A stretch of DNA of 64,000 nt from the NCBI GenBank assembly GCA_905221615.1, contig CAJNDT010001319.1, positions 1 to 64,000 of the forward strand, read 5' to 3'. The position numbers and the translations under genes were made by a program. The notes below the pieces were generated by a model. It saw only the letters and a program-made list of their open reading frames with translations, was not told the DNA's origin and ran no database searches. Positions 40,484 through 50,983 of the stretch are shown in pieces (within the stretch, counting starts at the first letter, position 1; every line of letters starts with the position of its first letter). Origin of the DNA: Symbiodinium sp. CCMP2592 (Eukaryota > Sar > Dinophyceae > Suessiales > Symbiodiniaceae).

Positions 40484-40893
40484 TAAGAGCAGCCGGCAGT
40501 GTGCCTGCTCCGAGTGGCTGCTGTCCTGAGTGTCGGGCAGGTTGCAAATCTTTGTTTCGGCTACTGGCGCTTGTGCCTCGACATCTGCCCACGGCGTTCT
40601 TCGCGGCATTGTGCGTGTGTGGGTCTCCTGGCGAGCCATGCTCGCGGTGCTTCCGCTTGTTATGCTCCTGCGTTTGATGCAGGTTCGCATCCGTCTTTTG
40701 CCGAAACGGCTGCGCATGTGGCCGTTCTTCTGGAGTCTGTTCTTTCTTCGTGCGACCGAGTGGCATGCTGCTATCCCACATGTCATGAGCTGCAAGTGTT
40801 ATTTTTTTGCAAGAGGTCTGGCCGCGTGGGTTGAGACGGCAGTGCATCGCTTGCTTTGTACAGTCATTTCTTGGCTTCACTTTCACCTTCGCT
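40168..40893. other. Intergenic stretch with a GA microsatellite
   Basis: A (GA)n run lies at about 40441-40485 (with GATA interruption). ORFs across it (minus 40795-40013 and 41009-40152) consist partly of Ser/Leu translated from the microsatellite and are not called. Confidence 0.5.
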
Positions 40894-41430
40894 TCACGTG
40901 AGCGGAAGTGTTGGTATGGCAGACCGGCGTTTCTTTCTTGTCTGCTTTTTGCGGCTTCCAGCTCCGTGCGTTTCTTCATCTTTGTCGTCGTCTTCTGGAA
41001 GCTGTCCATCTTCTGTCTCTTTTGCGGAGTTGCCGGCTTCTTGCTGATCCCTCAGGGCCGGCATGGTCGCTGTTCGCTTTGAGGCTGTTCTGCGCGGGAT
41101 CTTGTCGTCCGGTGCCGTTTTGAAGAAAGTCCAGAGTTCCGATGCTGGCTTTTGGTAGTACTCCGTTGGCTGGGTTCGTTGGACGATGTTCGCTAGCAGC
41201 AAGCCGTACAGTTTGCTGCCGCTGCTCATTGTGCTCAAGTGCCGGTGCTGCGCTCTTGTCTTTTCGAACTCCTCCTGCGTCATCTCTCTGCATTCCGTAA
41301 TTTCAGCAGAAGCATAGATCTTGCCTCCGTGACCGATCCAGATTGGGCCGGCTTGTGCTGGGCGATTCCGTATTTCCATGGTCTTGGCACCGCTGAGAAT
41401 CAGGGCTAGCCAAGCTTCTTTGGTGACCAT
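40894..41430 (-). CDS. ASCH-domain protein
   Basis: The protein has 178 residues from ATG 41430. Residues 4-23 (KEAWLALILSGAKTMEIRNR) and the following GKIYASAEITECREM match the first half of an ASCH domain. LYGLLLANIVQRTQP-x-x-YYQKP and the following LWTFF match its end. ASCH domains form an open barrel that binds RNA or nucleic-acid bases. The C-terminal third is disordered with an acidic patch (EDDDKDEE) and a basic tail (SRKKQTRKKRR) that could act as a nuclear signal. It is intact, unlike the related gene at 38.7-39.3 kb. Confidence 0.75.
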   Translation of the reverse strand: MVTKEAWLALILSGAKTMEIRNRPAQAGPIWIGHGGKIYASAEITECREMTQEEFEKTRAQHRHLSTMSSGSKLYGLLLANIVQRTQPTEYYQKPASELWTFFKTAPDDKIPRRTASKRTATMPALRDQQEAGNSAKETEDGQLPEDDDKDEETHGAGSRKKQTRKKRRSAIPTLPLT

Positions 41431-42134
41431 AATTCGTTCTCCTAGCTTTGGCGCAGGGGTGAGGCACCTGTCGTCCTCGCTAGCACGTGTGGCTTCGTCG
41501 ACTTCTTCCTGTTCTGTTGCCTGGGCTGCAGTGAGGTGGCGCTCTCTGTGTTTCTGTGTGTGTGTCTCTGTTTGGGTCTGATTGTTGTAAAATTTTATTT
41601 GTTACTGGTGCTGGGACTGTGGCCACGGCCCAGGCGTCGAGTTCTTCGCTGTGCTCGTTGGGTTGGCGATCTCCGTGTATGACTTTCGTGTTGGCTGGCC
41701 CCGTCTCTGGACCAGTGGTAATAGTCGTTTCTCTTGTTGCGGCTGCTTCCTCCTTAGTTGGAGTGCTGGTGCTGTATTACCATTGCTGCCAAGGAACTGT
41801 GCACGCAAGAGGTAGTTGCAAGAGAAATGCTAAGGCGCCCGTGCTTCTGATGGTGTAGCCGCCATGGCTCTGCGGTGAGACGTCACTGGATCGCTGTTTT
41901 ATGGCTGCGGGCAGTTGTCAGTTTGAGTTTGCGGTGGAGTTTGTGTTTGTTTGGCCGACATAGTCGCAGTAGAGGGGCCGGGTGGAGATTGGGGGGGGGG
42001 GGGTGCGGGAGGGTGTCCGGATCTCGCATGGATCTGCTGCAGCGTATCCTTTTTGTTTGGCCTGCGCTCGCTCGTTGGTGGACTGTGTCTTGGCTTCTCA
42101 CTTCTTTTGACCGCATTCCTACTCGTCGGGCAGG
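41431..42134. other. Intergenic stretch with G homopolymer
   Basis: A G run lies near 41990-42003. No gene is supported. Confidence 0.5.
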
Positions 42135-42683
42135 TTATTTCAGATTTGAGATGCGTCTGATGGTGTTCCGCATGTCACTCTCGCAGGCCTCCAGCAGAAG
42201 GATGCGGGCTTTCCGGAGTTGTAGCCGGCTTGCAGGAGTGGCGAAGGTTTTGCTTAGGGAGATCATGCGGGCTGGATGCACTGCGTGGTGGGCGGCGCTC
42301 TGGATCATGCGCGTCCTTGACGCTTGCGTGTAGTGCGCAGGGGAGCCGGTGGTTGTCCAGCTCTGCCACCATTCTCGGCTGGATTGATACCAGAGTTCTG
42401 CTTGTATCCGTTGCTGTAACTCCGCTTCGAGGTGCGAGTATTGGGTGATGTGGAGAGCTTGATCTCGCAGGCTGTTGTTGGAGATTGGCACATGCTCGCC
42501 TCGGCATTTTCGTTTTGTCAAGCTGTTTGGGCATGTGAATGAAATGCTGTCGGGTTGCTGAGTTTCTTGGCATCGACGGCGCCGTCGTGTTCCACGAGCT
42601 GCCTTTCCGGGACTACCTTGGGTCGATTGAGTTTGTAGTAGCACGTGAACCGTCCGTGGCTTCGCTAGTGGTGGTGTCGACAT
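42135..42683 (-). CDS. Unrecognised basic protein related to the 40.2-kb gene, 182 residues
   Basis: The frame is open from ATG 42683. A basic N-terminal third (GKAARGTRRRRRC) is followed by a helical part with HLEAELQQRIQAELW and REWWQSW, similar to the box in the 39574-40167 protein, and a closing helix RLQLRKARILLLEACESD. No known family was recognised. Confidence 0.5.
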   Translation of the reverse strand: MSTPPLAKPRTVHVLLQTQSTQGSPGKAARGTRRRRRCQETQQPDSISFTCPNSLTKRKCRGEHVPISNNSLRDQALHITQYSHLEAELQQRIQAELWYQSSREWWQSWTTTGSPAHYTQASRTRMIQSAAHHAVHPARMISLSKTFATPASRLQLRKARILLLEACESDMRNTIRRISNLK

Positions 42684-43043
42684 TAAGCATGTGGCAGCGG
42701 TCAGGGAGGAAGTTCTCGCGTGTGTTCTGTCCTTAGTTTGCCGGGCTTCGGTGTCTTTGGGGCTTTTGTCGAGGAATCAGCTGTGGTGCTGTCGCTGCTT
42801 TCGTCGTTTGCATGGCTGGTGAGACTCTGCGAAGCATGCCGGTCGTGTGTCTTTTGCATCAAATGGGCTGCGGTTTTGGCGTTTTTTTGCTGTGGTGGGT
42901 TAGGACTCGGATGGGATCTGTGCTCTCACCTGCTGCGCAGAGCTGTTTTTGCTGCGGCGGTTGGTGCCTTTGCTTTTTTCCCTTCGCAGTCATGTGTCGG
43001 AGTCTGGCGCACAGGTCTGTACAGTACATGGTATTGGTTCGTT

Positions 43044-43664
43044 TCAGGCCTGCCACGATCCGATTCCGTCCCACGCTTTCTCGATCTGGCTGTTGAAGCC
43101 GAAGGCGGACCGGGGAGGGTCGGGAATGAAGTGTCGTCCGCACATCGTGTAGTGGAGGACGTAGTAGTTGAACTGCATGCATTCGCGTCCTCCTCGTTGG
43201 TAGAGCTGAATGCCGGCTTTGCGTTGCGCGTCGAAGGCCTCTGTTGTTCGGGTGGTGCCGGACGTCCAGAGGATCAGGAGAGAGCGGTAGTGAAGCCAGC
43301 CGAGGTGCTCGTAGGTCCATTCCATGCTCTTCATCACATACGCGAAGTTGGGTCCAGGACGGCTTTCGGTGCGCGGCGTGGTTGCGACTTGGAGAAGCCA
43401 CTCCTGTATGAGTTTCTTTGGAGGACATGGGTTGCGTTGGAGGTAGAGGCGTAGTTCTTGTTTTTCAGCACGCAGGAGACGACGTTCTTCCTTGTTGTCG
43501 GGCTTCGGTGGATTTCGTACTGCGAACGAACCTCGGACGATGTCGCGTCGCGGAGACCTTGCTGCAGGTGGGTTTTGGAACACTTCTTCTTCGCTTTCTT
43601 CATCTTCTCCTTCGCTGCTGTCGCCTAGGATGTGCTGCCAGTGCGCGTAGTCGATTGCGGCCAT
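43044..43664 (-). CDS. Unrecognised protein with acidic N terminus, 206 residues
   Basis: The start at ATG 43664 (MAAIDYAHWQHIL) is chosen over the longer frame to 44027, whose extra part is basic and featureless. An acidic segment (GDSSEGEDEESEEEVF) is followed by a basic helix (EERRLLRAEKQELRLYLQ) and a globular aromatic-rich end (FAYVMKSMEWTYEHLGWLHY, CGRHFIPDPP). It is intronless. Function is unknown. Confidence 0.55.
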   Translation of the reverse strand: MAAIDYAHWQHILGDSSEGEDEESEEEVFQNPPAARSPRRDIVRGSFAVRNPPKPDNKEERRLLRAEKQELRLYLQRNPCPPKKLIQEWLLQVATTPRTESRPGPNFAYVMKSMEWTYEHLGWLHYRSLLILWTSGTTRTTEAFDAQRKAGIQLYQRGGRECMQFNYYVLHYTMCGRHFIPDPPRSAFGFNSQIEKAWDGIGSWQA

Positions 43665-44007
43665 CGGGGCTTGGCGTCGGCTTTTGCAGGAGGTTGCTCG
43701 GCTTGAGCCGCTGCTTGTCTGGCTGCGACGGTGTGTTCTGACTGCTCTCTGCGGCTCTTTAACTGTTTGACTGGAGGTTTGCGAATTGTGACCTATGAAG
43801 TTCTTCACATTTCTTAACCGGTATCCTGCTTTTCTTTTACTTGTCGCTTGCCGTCGTCGCTGCGTTCGGTTGCAAGGGGGACGGTCTTGACTCTTTGTGT
43901 GGAGTCTTGGCCCGCTGTCGGACGGACTCTGTACTGGTCTTCGCGTCCGGTCGGGCGGGCCTTCGGCTGCCTCTTTCTGGGAATGCCTGCGAGAAACTCG
44001 CTCCTGC

Positions 44008-45018
44008 TTATTTTGACGTTTCGCCAAGGTACACGGAGGGCTGCTCTAGAAGCCAACTGATCAAGGGATCTCTCTTCGTTTCCGTGTTGTCGATTAGGTA
44101 GACCGGCACGTTGAGTAGGACTTGTTCCAGGACGTTTGTGAGCTTGTGCTTGTGGTCCTCGGAGAAGGTGAGCTTCAGATGTCGGACATATTCGGTCTTT
44201 TCGCTGTCCGGGATAGGTACGGTGCCGCCCTGGATGTTGGCCGTGTCGAAGAGCTCGCGGAATCCGTAGATGCCGCCGAAAATCATTAGACTGTACTCGG
44301 GCGGCGTGTCTGGTCTTTCTGTAGGCTCGCCTTCGCTGTTCGGTGGCATGGTTGTTGATGTGTCGGCGATAGGGTCGATTTCTACCTGCAGCATGATGTG
44401 GCGGCGGCCTTTGGGCGGGAGTGCTTGAAATGGTCGGTGCTGTAGATGGTGGTCGTCGTGCACCACCCAGGGGTCGGGTGCGGTGGCGGTTTCCTCGCCC
44501 GGGTAGAGCGCGATGAAGTGGGGAAGTTGGAGAAGTTGGCCGGTCGTCACTTTGTGTCGGACGATGAAACTGATCAGGTTGAGTCCTTCGTGTGGTGTGG
44601 GGGCGTAGAGCACCGGCTGCCAGTCTCTTATGCCGACGCCGTCTGGATCGGCTGGTCCGGACATAGGCGGGGCTCCGATCACGACCTTGATGTGCATGTG
44701 AGCTTCCAGCTGTGGCAAATCTCGGACTTTGGTGTTGGGGTGTTGCTGCAAGGCCTCCCTGCACGTGGCGAGCAAATTGTACCCGAAGGACTGGCGCCCT
44801 CCATGTGCGATTTGTATCTGCCAGAGTTCTTCTGCTTTGGAACCGTCTTCGAAGACTCCAAAGGTGGTGCCCCAGCGTCTGATCGTTGCAACGAGCTCGG
44901 AGCCATCTCCGTTCACGGCTGCATCACTCGTCTTGACGAGTGCCTTGAGTGTGATTCCACCGGCGGTGAAGCGCTTCCTTTTCGTAGTGCTGTTTGTCGG
45001 CTCCATCCTTGCTGCCAT
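44008..45018 (-). CDS. Unrecognised 336-residue protein, paralogue of 45938-46981
   Basis: The start at ATG 45018 (MAARMEPTN) follows a spliced-leader relict 52 bases upstream. The protein aligns end to end with its neighbour: GDGSELVATIRRWGTTFGVF, GGRQSFGYNLLATCREALQQ, GPADPDGVG, YSLMIFGGIYGFRELFDTAN, NVPVYLID and LISWLLEQPSVYLGE are shared with few changes. A variable acidic insert lies in the middle. I do not recognise the family. Conservation with both frames open suggests selection on the protein. It is intronless and was duplicated locally. Confidence 0.75.
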   Translation of the reverse strand: MAARMEPTNSTTKRKRFTAGGITLKALVKTSDAAVNGDGSELVATIRRWGTTFGVFEDGSKAEELWQIQIAHGGRQSFGYNLLATCREALQQHPNTKVRDLPQLEAHMHIKVVIGAPPMSGPADPDGVGIRDWQPVLYAPTPHEGLNLISFIVRHKVTTGQLLQLPHFIALYPGEETATAPDPWVVHDDHHLQHRPFQALPPKGRRHIMLQVEIDPIADTSTTMPPNSEGEPTERPDTPPEYSLMIFGGIYGFRELFDTANIQGGTVPIPDSEKTEYVRHLKLTFSEDHKHKLTNVLEQVLLNVPVYLIDNTETKRDPLISWLLEQPSVYLGETSK

Positions 45019-45070
45019 GATACCTTCACGCGGGCTTGGGTTCTGGGCTTGGAGTGTCCAGCTGGTGGTG

Positions 45071-45087
45071 CTTGAGCCAAGCGAGCT
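45071..45087 (-). promoter_or_regulatory. Relict spliced-leader sequence upstream of the 44.0-kb gene
   Basis: The minus strand reads AGCTCGCTTGGCTCAAG against the leader end AGCCATTTTGGCTCAAG: 13 of 17 positions match and the last ten are identical. It lies 52 bases before the ATG. Confidence 0.65.
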
Positions 45088-45937
45088 TGTGAGATGTTTT
45101 GTCACGCGAGAGCATGTGTTGCGGTTTCTTTGCTATGGGAGCTGCGCTCGACTTGGTGCCTTTTTCTGTTGTGCTCGCTTTATGCGCGGTGCAGTTTTCT
45201 CAGCAGCTGGTTCCACGCGTCTTCTTGAGGTCTGTCTTGCTCTTGCCTTTGAGCTGCTTCGCACCTAGGCATGACAGAAAGCAGGGTCGTGTCTCGTGAT
45301 GCCGTTGGGCTGTTCTGCTGCGTATTCTGCTCGAGTTAGGCCGAGGTTCGCACTTTCGGGTGAGAAACCAGCACGCGTCTTGCCAGAGGTGCTGCTTCTG
45401 GTGGCGTGGTGGCTTTGAGGACCTCAGTAAGTGCAGCAGGAGGCTTCGCAGCGATGTGGCATTCGTGTACTCCTGCTCGTCTTGCCAGCGTCGACGGATG
45501 ATGTTCTCGAGCTGCTGTTGGATTGCGTTTCTGCGGTGGGGCTGTCTGCGTATGCGTCGGCGGCTGAATCGTGGCTTCTCTGCGGAGCGCCGCTCGTGTC
45601 TTGGAGGGTGGTCTTCCTGCTGGTGGCGGTTCATGGCATTGAGGACGTAGACTCGAGCCGGATAGTTGCTGCGGGACTTCAAACGTGTCGTGCCTGTGGG
45701 TGAATCTTGCGTTGGGACGTATGCGGAGGGTCCTGCTCCTGCAAGGCGTTTTCGCTGCTTCTTCGATTCCTTGCTGCGAGGGGCGGGACCTGTCGGGCGT
45801 GTGTGTCCTGCCCGCTACACGAATTTGATTAGTGCAGCGTGAAACTGACGAGACGATTGCATTTCTTTCTCGGACTTGGTCCTCTTCGCAGGCCTGCGGG
45901 CTTCACCTGGCTGGTTTTGTCCAGGCTGCTGTTTTGC
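45088..45937. other. Region with a low-confidence minus-strand ORF
   Basis: A minus-strand frame (45682-45200) is rich in Arg, His and Gln and includes AIQQQLENIIRRRWQDEQ and HLWQDACWFLTR, possibly a distant member of the WWQ-box proteins at 39.6 and 42.1 kb. The evidence is too thin for a gene call. Confidence 0.3.
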
Positions 45938-46981
45938 TCAGGTCGACTGCGTGGATTTTTCGCCGAGGTACACTGATGGTTGCCTCAGGAGCCAGCTTAT
46001 TAGCGGATCGTCCTGCTGTTCTGTCTGATCGATGAGGTAGATTGGAACTCGCAACAGGACTTGGTCGAGGATTGCGGTTAGCTTGCTCTGGCCTTCGTCT
46101 GACAAGGTGATCTTTAGGTGTCGTACGTATTCGTCTTTGGTTCCGTCAGGTTGTGGTACGAGTCCTCCTTGGATGTTGGCTGCGTCGAAGAGCTCGCGAA
46201 AGCCGTAGATCCCACCGAAGATCATGATGCTGTAGCTTTTGTCGACAGCGATGCCCTCCGCATTGTCCTCTTCTTCTTGGCTGCTTGATACTTCTTGGTT
46301 GGCGGCGATGTCGTGCTCTTCTTGGCTTGGCATTGCTATCTCTACTTGTAGCATGACGTGGCGCCGTCCCCTCGGTGGGAGGGCTCTGAATGTTGGTGCT
46401 TGTAGGATGTGTTCTTTGTGCACCACCCAGGCCGTGGGGACTGGCGTGTTTTGTTCTTCGTTTGGGAAGAGGGCGACCAGCTGTGGCATTTGCAGCAGGT
46501 GTCCGGCGTTGACTTTGTGCCGCATGATGAACTGTACGATGTTCATGCCGTCCGCCGGGGTCGGGGCGTAGATGACTGGCTGCCAGGCTTCCAGTCCGAC
46601 CCCATCTGGATCTGCTGGTCCGGCGTGTGGCGGCGCTCCATTGAGAATCTTGATGTGCAGCTCTGATTCTAGTTGGATTGGATCACGCACTTTCTCGTTT
46701 GGATGCTGTTGCAGCGCTTCCCTGCACACTGTCAGCAAATGGTAGCCGAAGGATTGACGCCCGCCGTGGGTTACTTGCAGTTGCCAGAGTGTTTCTGTTC
46801 TGGAGCCGTCGTCGAAGACGCCAAATGTGCTTCCCCAGCGCCTGACGGTGGCCACTAGTTGGGACCCGTCTCCGTTGTTGTTGTTGGTAATTGATCTGGC
46901 TGGGTTAGTGGAGGTGATGGAGGTGGCGCAGAAGCGTCGTCGCTTAGCTGCTTCTGCAGTCGTGTGTACCGATTTCGCCAT
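45938..46981 (-). CDS. Unrecognised 347-residue protein, paralogue of 44008-45018
   Basis: Single exon from ATG 46981 (MAKSVHTTAEAAKRRR). The shared core runs from GDGSQLVATVRRWGSTFGVF to LISWLLRQPSVYLGEKS. An acidic, Ser/Glu-rich insert (SSSQEEEDNAEG) sits where the paralogue has a shorter one. No catalytic motif was recognised. Upstream (47025-47045) only a decayed AGTGGCTCCAG recalls the leader. Array 2 begins about 75 bases upstream of the start. Confidence 0.75.
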   Translation of the reverse strand: MAKSVHTTAEAAKRRRFCATSITSTNPARSITNNNNGDGSQLVATVRRWGSTFGVFDDGSRTETLWQLQVTHGGRQSFGYHLLTVCREALQQHPNEKVRDPIQLESELHIKILNGAPPHAGPADPDGVGLEAWQPVIYAPTPADGMNIVQFIMRHKVNAGHLLQMPQLVALFPNEEQNTPVPTAWVVHKEHILQAPTFRALPPRGRRHVMLQVEIAMPSQEEHDIAANQEVSSSQEEEDNAEGIAVDKSYSIMIFGGIYGFRELFDAANIQGGLVPQPDGTKDEYVRHLKITLSDEGQSKLTAILDQVLLRVPIYLIDQTEQQDDPLISWLLRQPSVYLGEKSTQST

Positions 46982-47058
46982 GGCTTCGTGGTCTTTGCTA
47001 CGAGTTGCTATTGCGTGGGAACGTCTGGAGCCACTGCGACGTGCTGGGGAACTTTGGG

Positions 47059-50000
47059 TTTTCTTTTATAAATGCACGTAGATAAGGATTTCAGGTGGTT
47101 TTCCTTCAGAAAATGCTCGTGGATAAGGATTCCAGGTGCCTTTCCTTCATGCAGGCACGTGGATAAGGATTCCAGGTGGGTTTCCTTCTTCAAATGCACG
47201 TGGATAAGGATTCCAGGTGGTATCTCTGCATAAAATGCACGTGGATAAGGACTCCAAGTGGTAGTCCTTCATAAAATGCGCGTGGATAAGGATTCCAGGT
47301 GGTTTTCCTTCATAAAATGCACGTGGATAAAGAATCCAATTCTTTTTCCTTCATAAAATGCACGTGGTTACGGATTCTAGGTGGTTTGCCTTCATAAGAT
47401 GCACGTGGATAAGGATTTCAGGTGGGTTTCCTTCATAAAATGCACGTGGATAAGGATTCCAGGCGGTTTTCCTTCATAAATGTACGTGGATAAGGATTCC
47501 AGGTGGTTTTCCTTCACAACATGCACTTGGATAAGGATTCCAGGTGGTTTTCCTTCATAAACTGCACGTGGCTAAGAATTCCAGGTGGTTTTCATTCATA
47601 AAATGCACCTGGATAGGGATTTCAAGTGATAAAATGCATGTGGATAAGGATCCCAGGTGGTTTTGCTTCAGAAAATGCACGTGGATAAGGATTCCAGGTG
47701 GTTTTCCTTCCTAAAATGTACGTGAATAAGGATTCCCGGTGGATTTCCTTCATGAAATGCACGTGGATAAGGATTCCAGGTGGTTTTCCTTCATAAAATG
47801 CACGTGGATAAGGATTGCAGGTGGTTTCTCTTCATAAAATGCACGTGGATAAAGATTCTAGGTGGTTTCTCTGCAAAGAATGCACGTGGATAAGGATTCC
47901 AGGTGGTTTTCCTTCATAAAATGCACCTGGCTAATGACTCCAAGTGGTCGTCCTTCATAAAATGCACGTGGATACGGATGCCAGGTGGTTTTCCTGTAAA
48001 AAAAATACGTGGATAAGGGTTCCAGGTGGTTTTCCTTCATAAAATGCACGTGGGCAAGGCTTCCAGGTGGTTTTCTTTCATAAAATGCACGTGCATAAGG
48101 ATTTCAGGTGGTTTTCCTTCATAAACTGCGCGTGGATAAGGAATCCAGGTTCTTTTCCTTCATAAACTGCACGTGGATACGGATTCCAGGTGGTTTTCCT
48201 TGATGAAATGCACGTGGATAAGGATTCCAGGTGGTTTTCCTTCATAAACTGCACATGAATAAGGATTCCAGGTGGTTTTGCTTCATGAAATGCACGCGGA
48301 TAAGGATTCCAGGTGGTTTTCCTTCATAAAATGCACGTGGATAAAGAATCCAATTGTTTTTCCTTCATAAAATGCACGTGGATAAGGATTCTAGGTGGTT
48401 TTCCTTCATAAGATGCACGTGGATAAGGATTTCAGGTGGGTTTCCTTCATAAAATGCACCTGGATAGGGATTTCAAGTGATAAAATGCATGTGGATAAGG
48501 ATCCCAGGTGGTTTTGCTTCAGAAAATGCACGTGGATAAGGATTCCAGGTGGTTTCTCTTCATAAAATGCACGTGGATAAGGATTCCAGGTGGGCTTCCT
48601 TCATAAAATGCACGTGGATAAGGATTCCAGGTGGTTTTCCTATAACATACACGTGGATACGGATTCCAGGTGGGTTTCCTTCATGAAATGCACGTGGATA
48701 AGGATTCCAGGTGGTTTTCCTCCACAAAATGCACGTGGATAAGGATTCCAGGTGGTTTTCCTTCTTCAAATGCACGTGGATAAGGATTTCAGGTGGTTTT
48801 CTCTCGCAAAATGCACGTGGATGAGGATTCCAGGTGGTTTTCCTTCTTCAAATGCACGTGGATAAGGATTTCAGGTGGTTTTCTTTCATGCAATGCACGT
48901 GGATAAGGATTTCGGGTGGTTTTCCTTCATAAAATGCACGTGGATAAGGATTCCAGGTGGTTTTCTTTCATAAAATGCACGTGGATAAGGATTCCAAGCG
49001 GTTTTCGTTCATAAAATGCACGTGGATAAGGACTCCAGGTGGTTACAATTTCAGATGGTTTTCCTTCATAGAAGGCACGTGGATAAGGATTCCAGGTGCT
49101 TGTCCTTCATAAAATGCACGTGGATAAGGATTTCAGGTGGTTTTCCTTCATAAACTGCACGTGGATAGGAATTCCAAATGTTTTCGTTCATGCAATGCAC
49201 GTGGATAAGGATTCCAAGTGGTTTTCCTTCATAAAATGCACATGGATAAGGATTCCAGGTGGTTTTCCTTCATAAAATGCACGTGGATAAGGATTCCAGG
49301 TGGTTTTCCTTCATAAAGTGCACGTGGATAAGGATTCCAGGTGGTTTCTCTTCATAAAATGCACGTGGATAAGGATTGCAGGTGGTTTCTCTTCATAAAA
49401 TGCACGTGGATAAAGATTCTAGGTGGTTTCTCTGCAAAGAATGCACGTGGATAAGGATTCCAAGTGGTTTTCCTTCATAAAATGCACGTGGATAAGGAAT
49501 CCAGTTGGGTTTCTTTCATAAAATGCACGTGGCTACAGATTGCAGGTGGTTTTCATGGCATGTGGATGCGAGTTGCAGGTGGTTTTCCTTCATAAAATGC
49601 ACGCGGATAACGATTTCAAGTGGTTTTCCTTTATGAAATGCACGTGGATAAGTATTCCAGGTGGTTTTCCTTCATACAAAGCACGTGGATAAGAAGTTCA
49701 GGTGGTTTTGCTTCATAAAATGCACGTGGATAAGGACTCCAAGTGGTTTTCCTTCATAAAATGCACGTGGATAAAGATTGCAAGTGGTTGTCCTCCATAA
49801 AATGCACGTGGGTAAGGATTCCAGGTGAATTTCCTTCATAAAATGCACGTGGATAAGGATTCCAGGCGGTTTTCCTTCATAAAATGCACGTGGATAAGGA
49901 TTCCACGTGGTTTTTCTTCATAAAATGTACGTGGATAAGGATTCCATGTGGTTTTTTTCTTTCTACAATGTACGTGGATAAGGATTCCGGGTGGTTTTCC

Positions 50001-50160
50001 TTCATAAAATGCACGTGGATATGGATTCCAGGAAGTTTTGCTTCATGAAATGTACGTGGATACGGATTCCATGTGGTTTTCTATATAGAATGCACGTGGA
50101 TAAGGATTCCAGGTGGTGTCCTTTATGGCATGCACGTGAATCAGGATTCCGACTGGTAGT
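47059..50160. repeat. 41-bp minisatellite, array 2
   Basis: About seventy-five units of the same 41-bp family as array 1 lie in the same orientation, between the 46.98-kb start codon and the end of the leucine-rich-repeat gene. Segments of the array are themselves repeated: 47290-47480 and 48300-48450 share a unit with AAAGAATCCAATT followed by the same neighbours, and 47780-47890 resembles 49340-49450. This points to block duplications within the array. No gene is credited. Confidence 0.95.
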
Positions 50161-50283
50161 GCAAGCTGAAGTTTAGATAGGTAGTATGTCACGGCTGGAG
50201 CTACCAGACGCCTTTTTTTTTGCTCGCGGCCGCGCTTGTTGTTTGGTGTTGCAGCCAGGTGCTCTCTGGTCGATTTGGGGATC

Positions 50284-50910
50284 TTACCGTCCGTGTCTGT
50301 CTTCGGCGTTGGGCATGGCGTTGTGCTGCATGAGGAGGAACTTCGAGTGGAGGCGGTGGTTGTGCTGCCGGTTTAGGCAGCGGCAGCGTGTTGGGGTGCA
50401 GCCGTTGTCCTCCAGTTGTAGACGTCTGTTGATGCTTCTGGGTAGACGGTCGGTGAGCTTCTGGACGTCGATGCAGTTGAACTCGAGGCGGATCCAGGAG
50501 CAGGTGTTGGACGGCGTGGAGTCTGTCGAGTCTAGAGGAAGTTGCCCGATTTGTAGCAGCAATGCTTCGGCTTCCAGGGTGCATAGGTTGTTGTGGCTGA
50601 GGTGTAGTTCAAGCAGTGTTCGGGAATGTCTCTCCAGAAAGGAATCCAGGGTTTGCAGGCTTCGCAGTTGATTGTGATGGAGGTACACGGCCTGTACTGG
50701 TCCGTTGATCGCGTTCAGGATTTGTGCGGCATGCTCTGCGGTGAGGTCGTTGTGCTCTAAGTGCACTCTGAGGAGTTTGCTGGGAGGTTGCCATTCGCGA
50801 AGGGCCTGGGTCCAGCGTTGGATTTCTTCAGCATTTTTGAGCCGCCTTGCCAGGTGGATGTAACCGTCAGCGCCGAGATGCGTGCGTTCGTCCGGTGACA
50901 GCATGTTCAT
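50284..50910 (-). CDS. Leucine-rich-repeat protein
   Basis: The protein has 208 residues from ATG 50910. Residues ~45-140 show ribonuclease-inhibitor-like leucine-rich repeats: LLRVHLEHNDLTAEHAAQIL, VQAVYLHHNQLRSL, LLELHLSHNNLCTLEAEALL and WIRLEFNCIDV. These are protein-binding modules. The C terminus is rich in Cys, Arg and His and ends close to array 2. A spliced-leader relict lies about 58 bases upstream. It is intronless. Confidence 0.75.
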   Translation of the reverse strand: MNMLSPDERTHLGADGYIHLARRLKNAEEIQRWTQALREWQPPSKLLRVHLEHNDLTAEHAAQILNAINGPVQAVYLHHNQLRSLQTLDSFLERHSRTLLELHLSHNNLCTLEAEALLLQIGQLPLDSTDSTPSNTCSWIRLEFNCIDVQKLTDRLPRSINRRLQLEDNGCTPTRCRCLNRQHNHRLHSKFLLMQHNAMPNAEDRHGR

Positions 50911-50967
50911 TGCGAGCGAAACACTAAGTCGTGCTACTCTACCTTGGCAATTCTTGATCTAGCTTGA

Positions 50968-50983
50968 TTGAGCCAAGCGGGCT
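50968..50983 (-). promoter_or_regulatory. Relict spliced-leader sequence upstream of the leucine-rich-repeat gene
   Basis: The minus strand reads AGCCCGCTTGGCTCAA; the leader end is AGCCATTTTGGCTCAA. AGCC and TTGGCTCAA are retained at the correct spacing. It lies about 58 bases before the ATG at 50910. Confidence 0.65.

Noticed and set aside
43814-44764. 316-codon minus-strand ORF overlapping the 44.0-kb gene
   Set aside because: The overlapping frame is conserved as a protein in the 45.9-kb paralogue, whereas this frame has no counterpart there.
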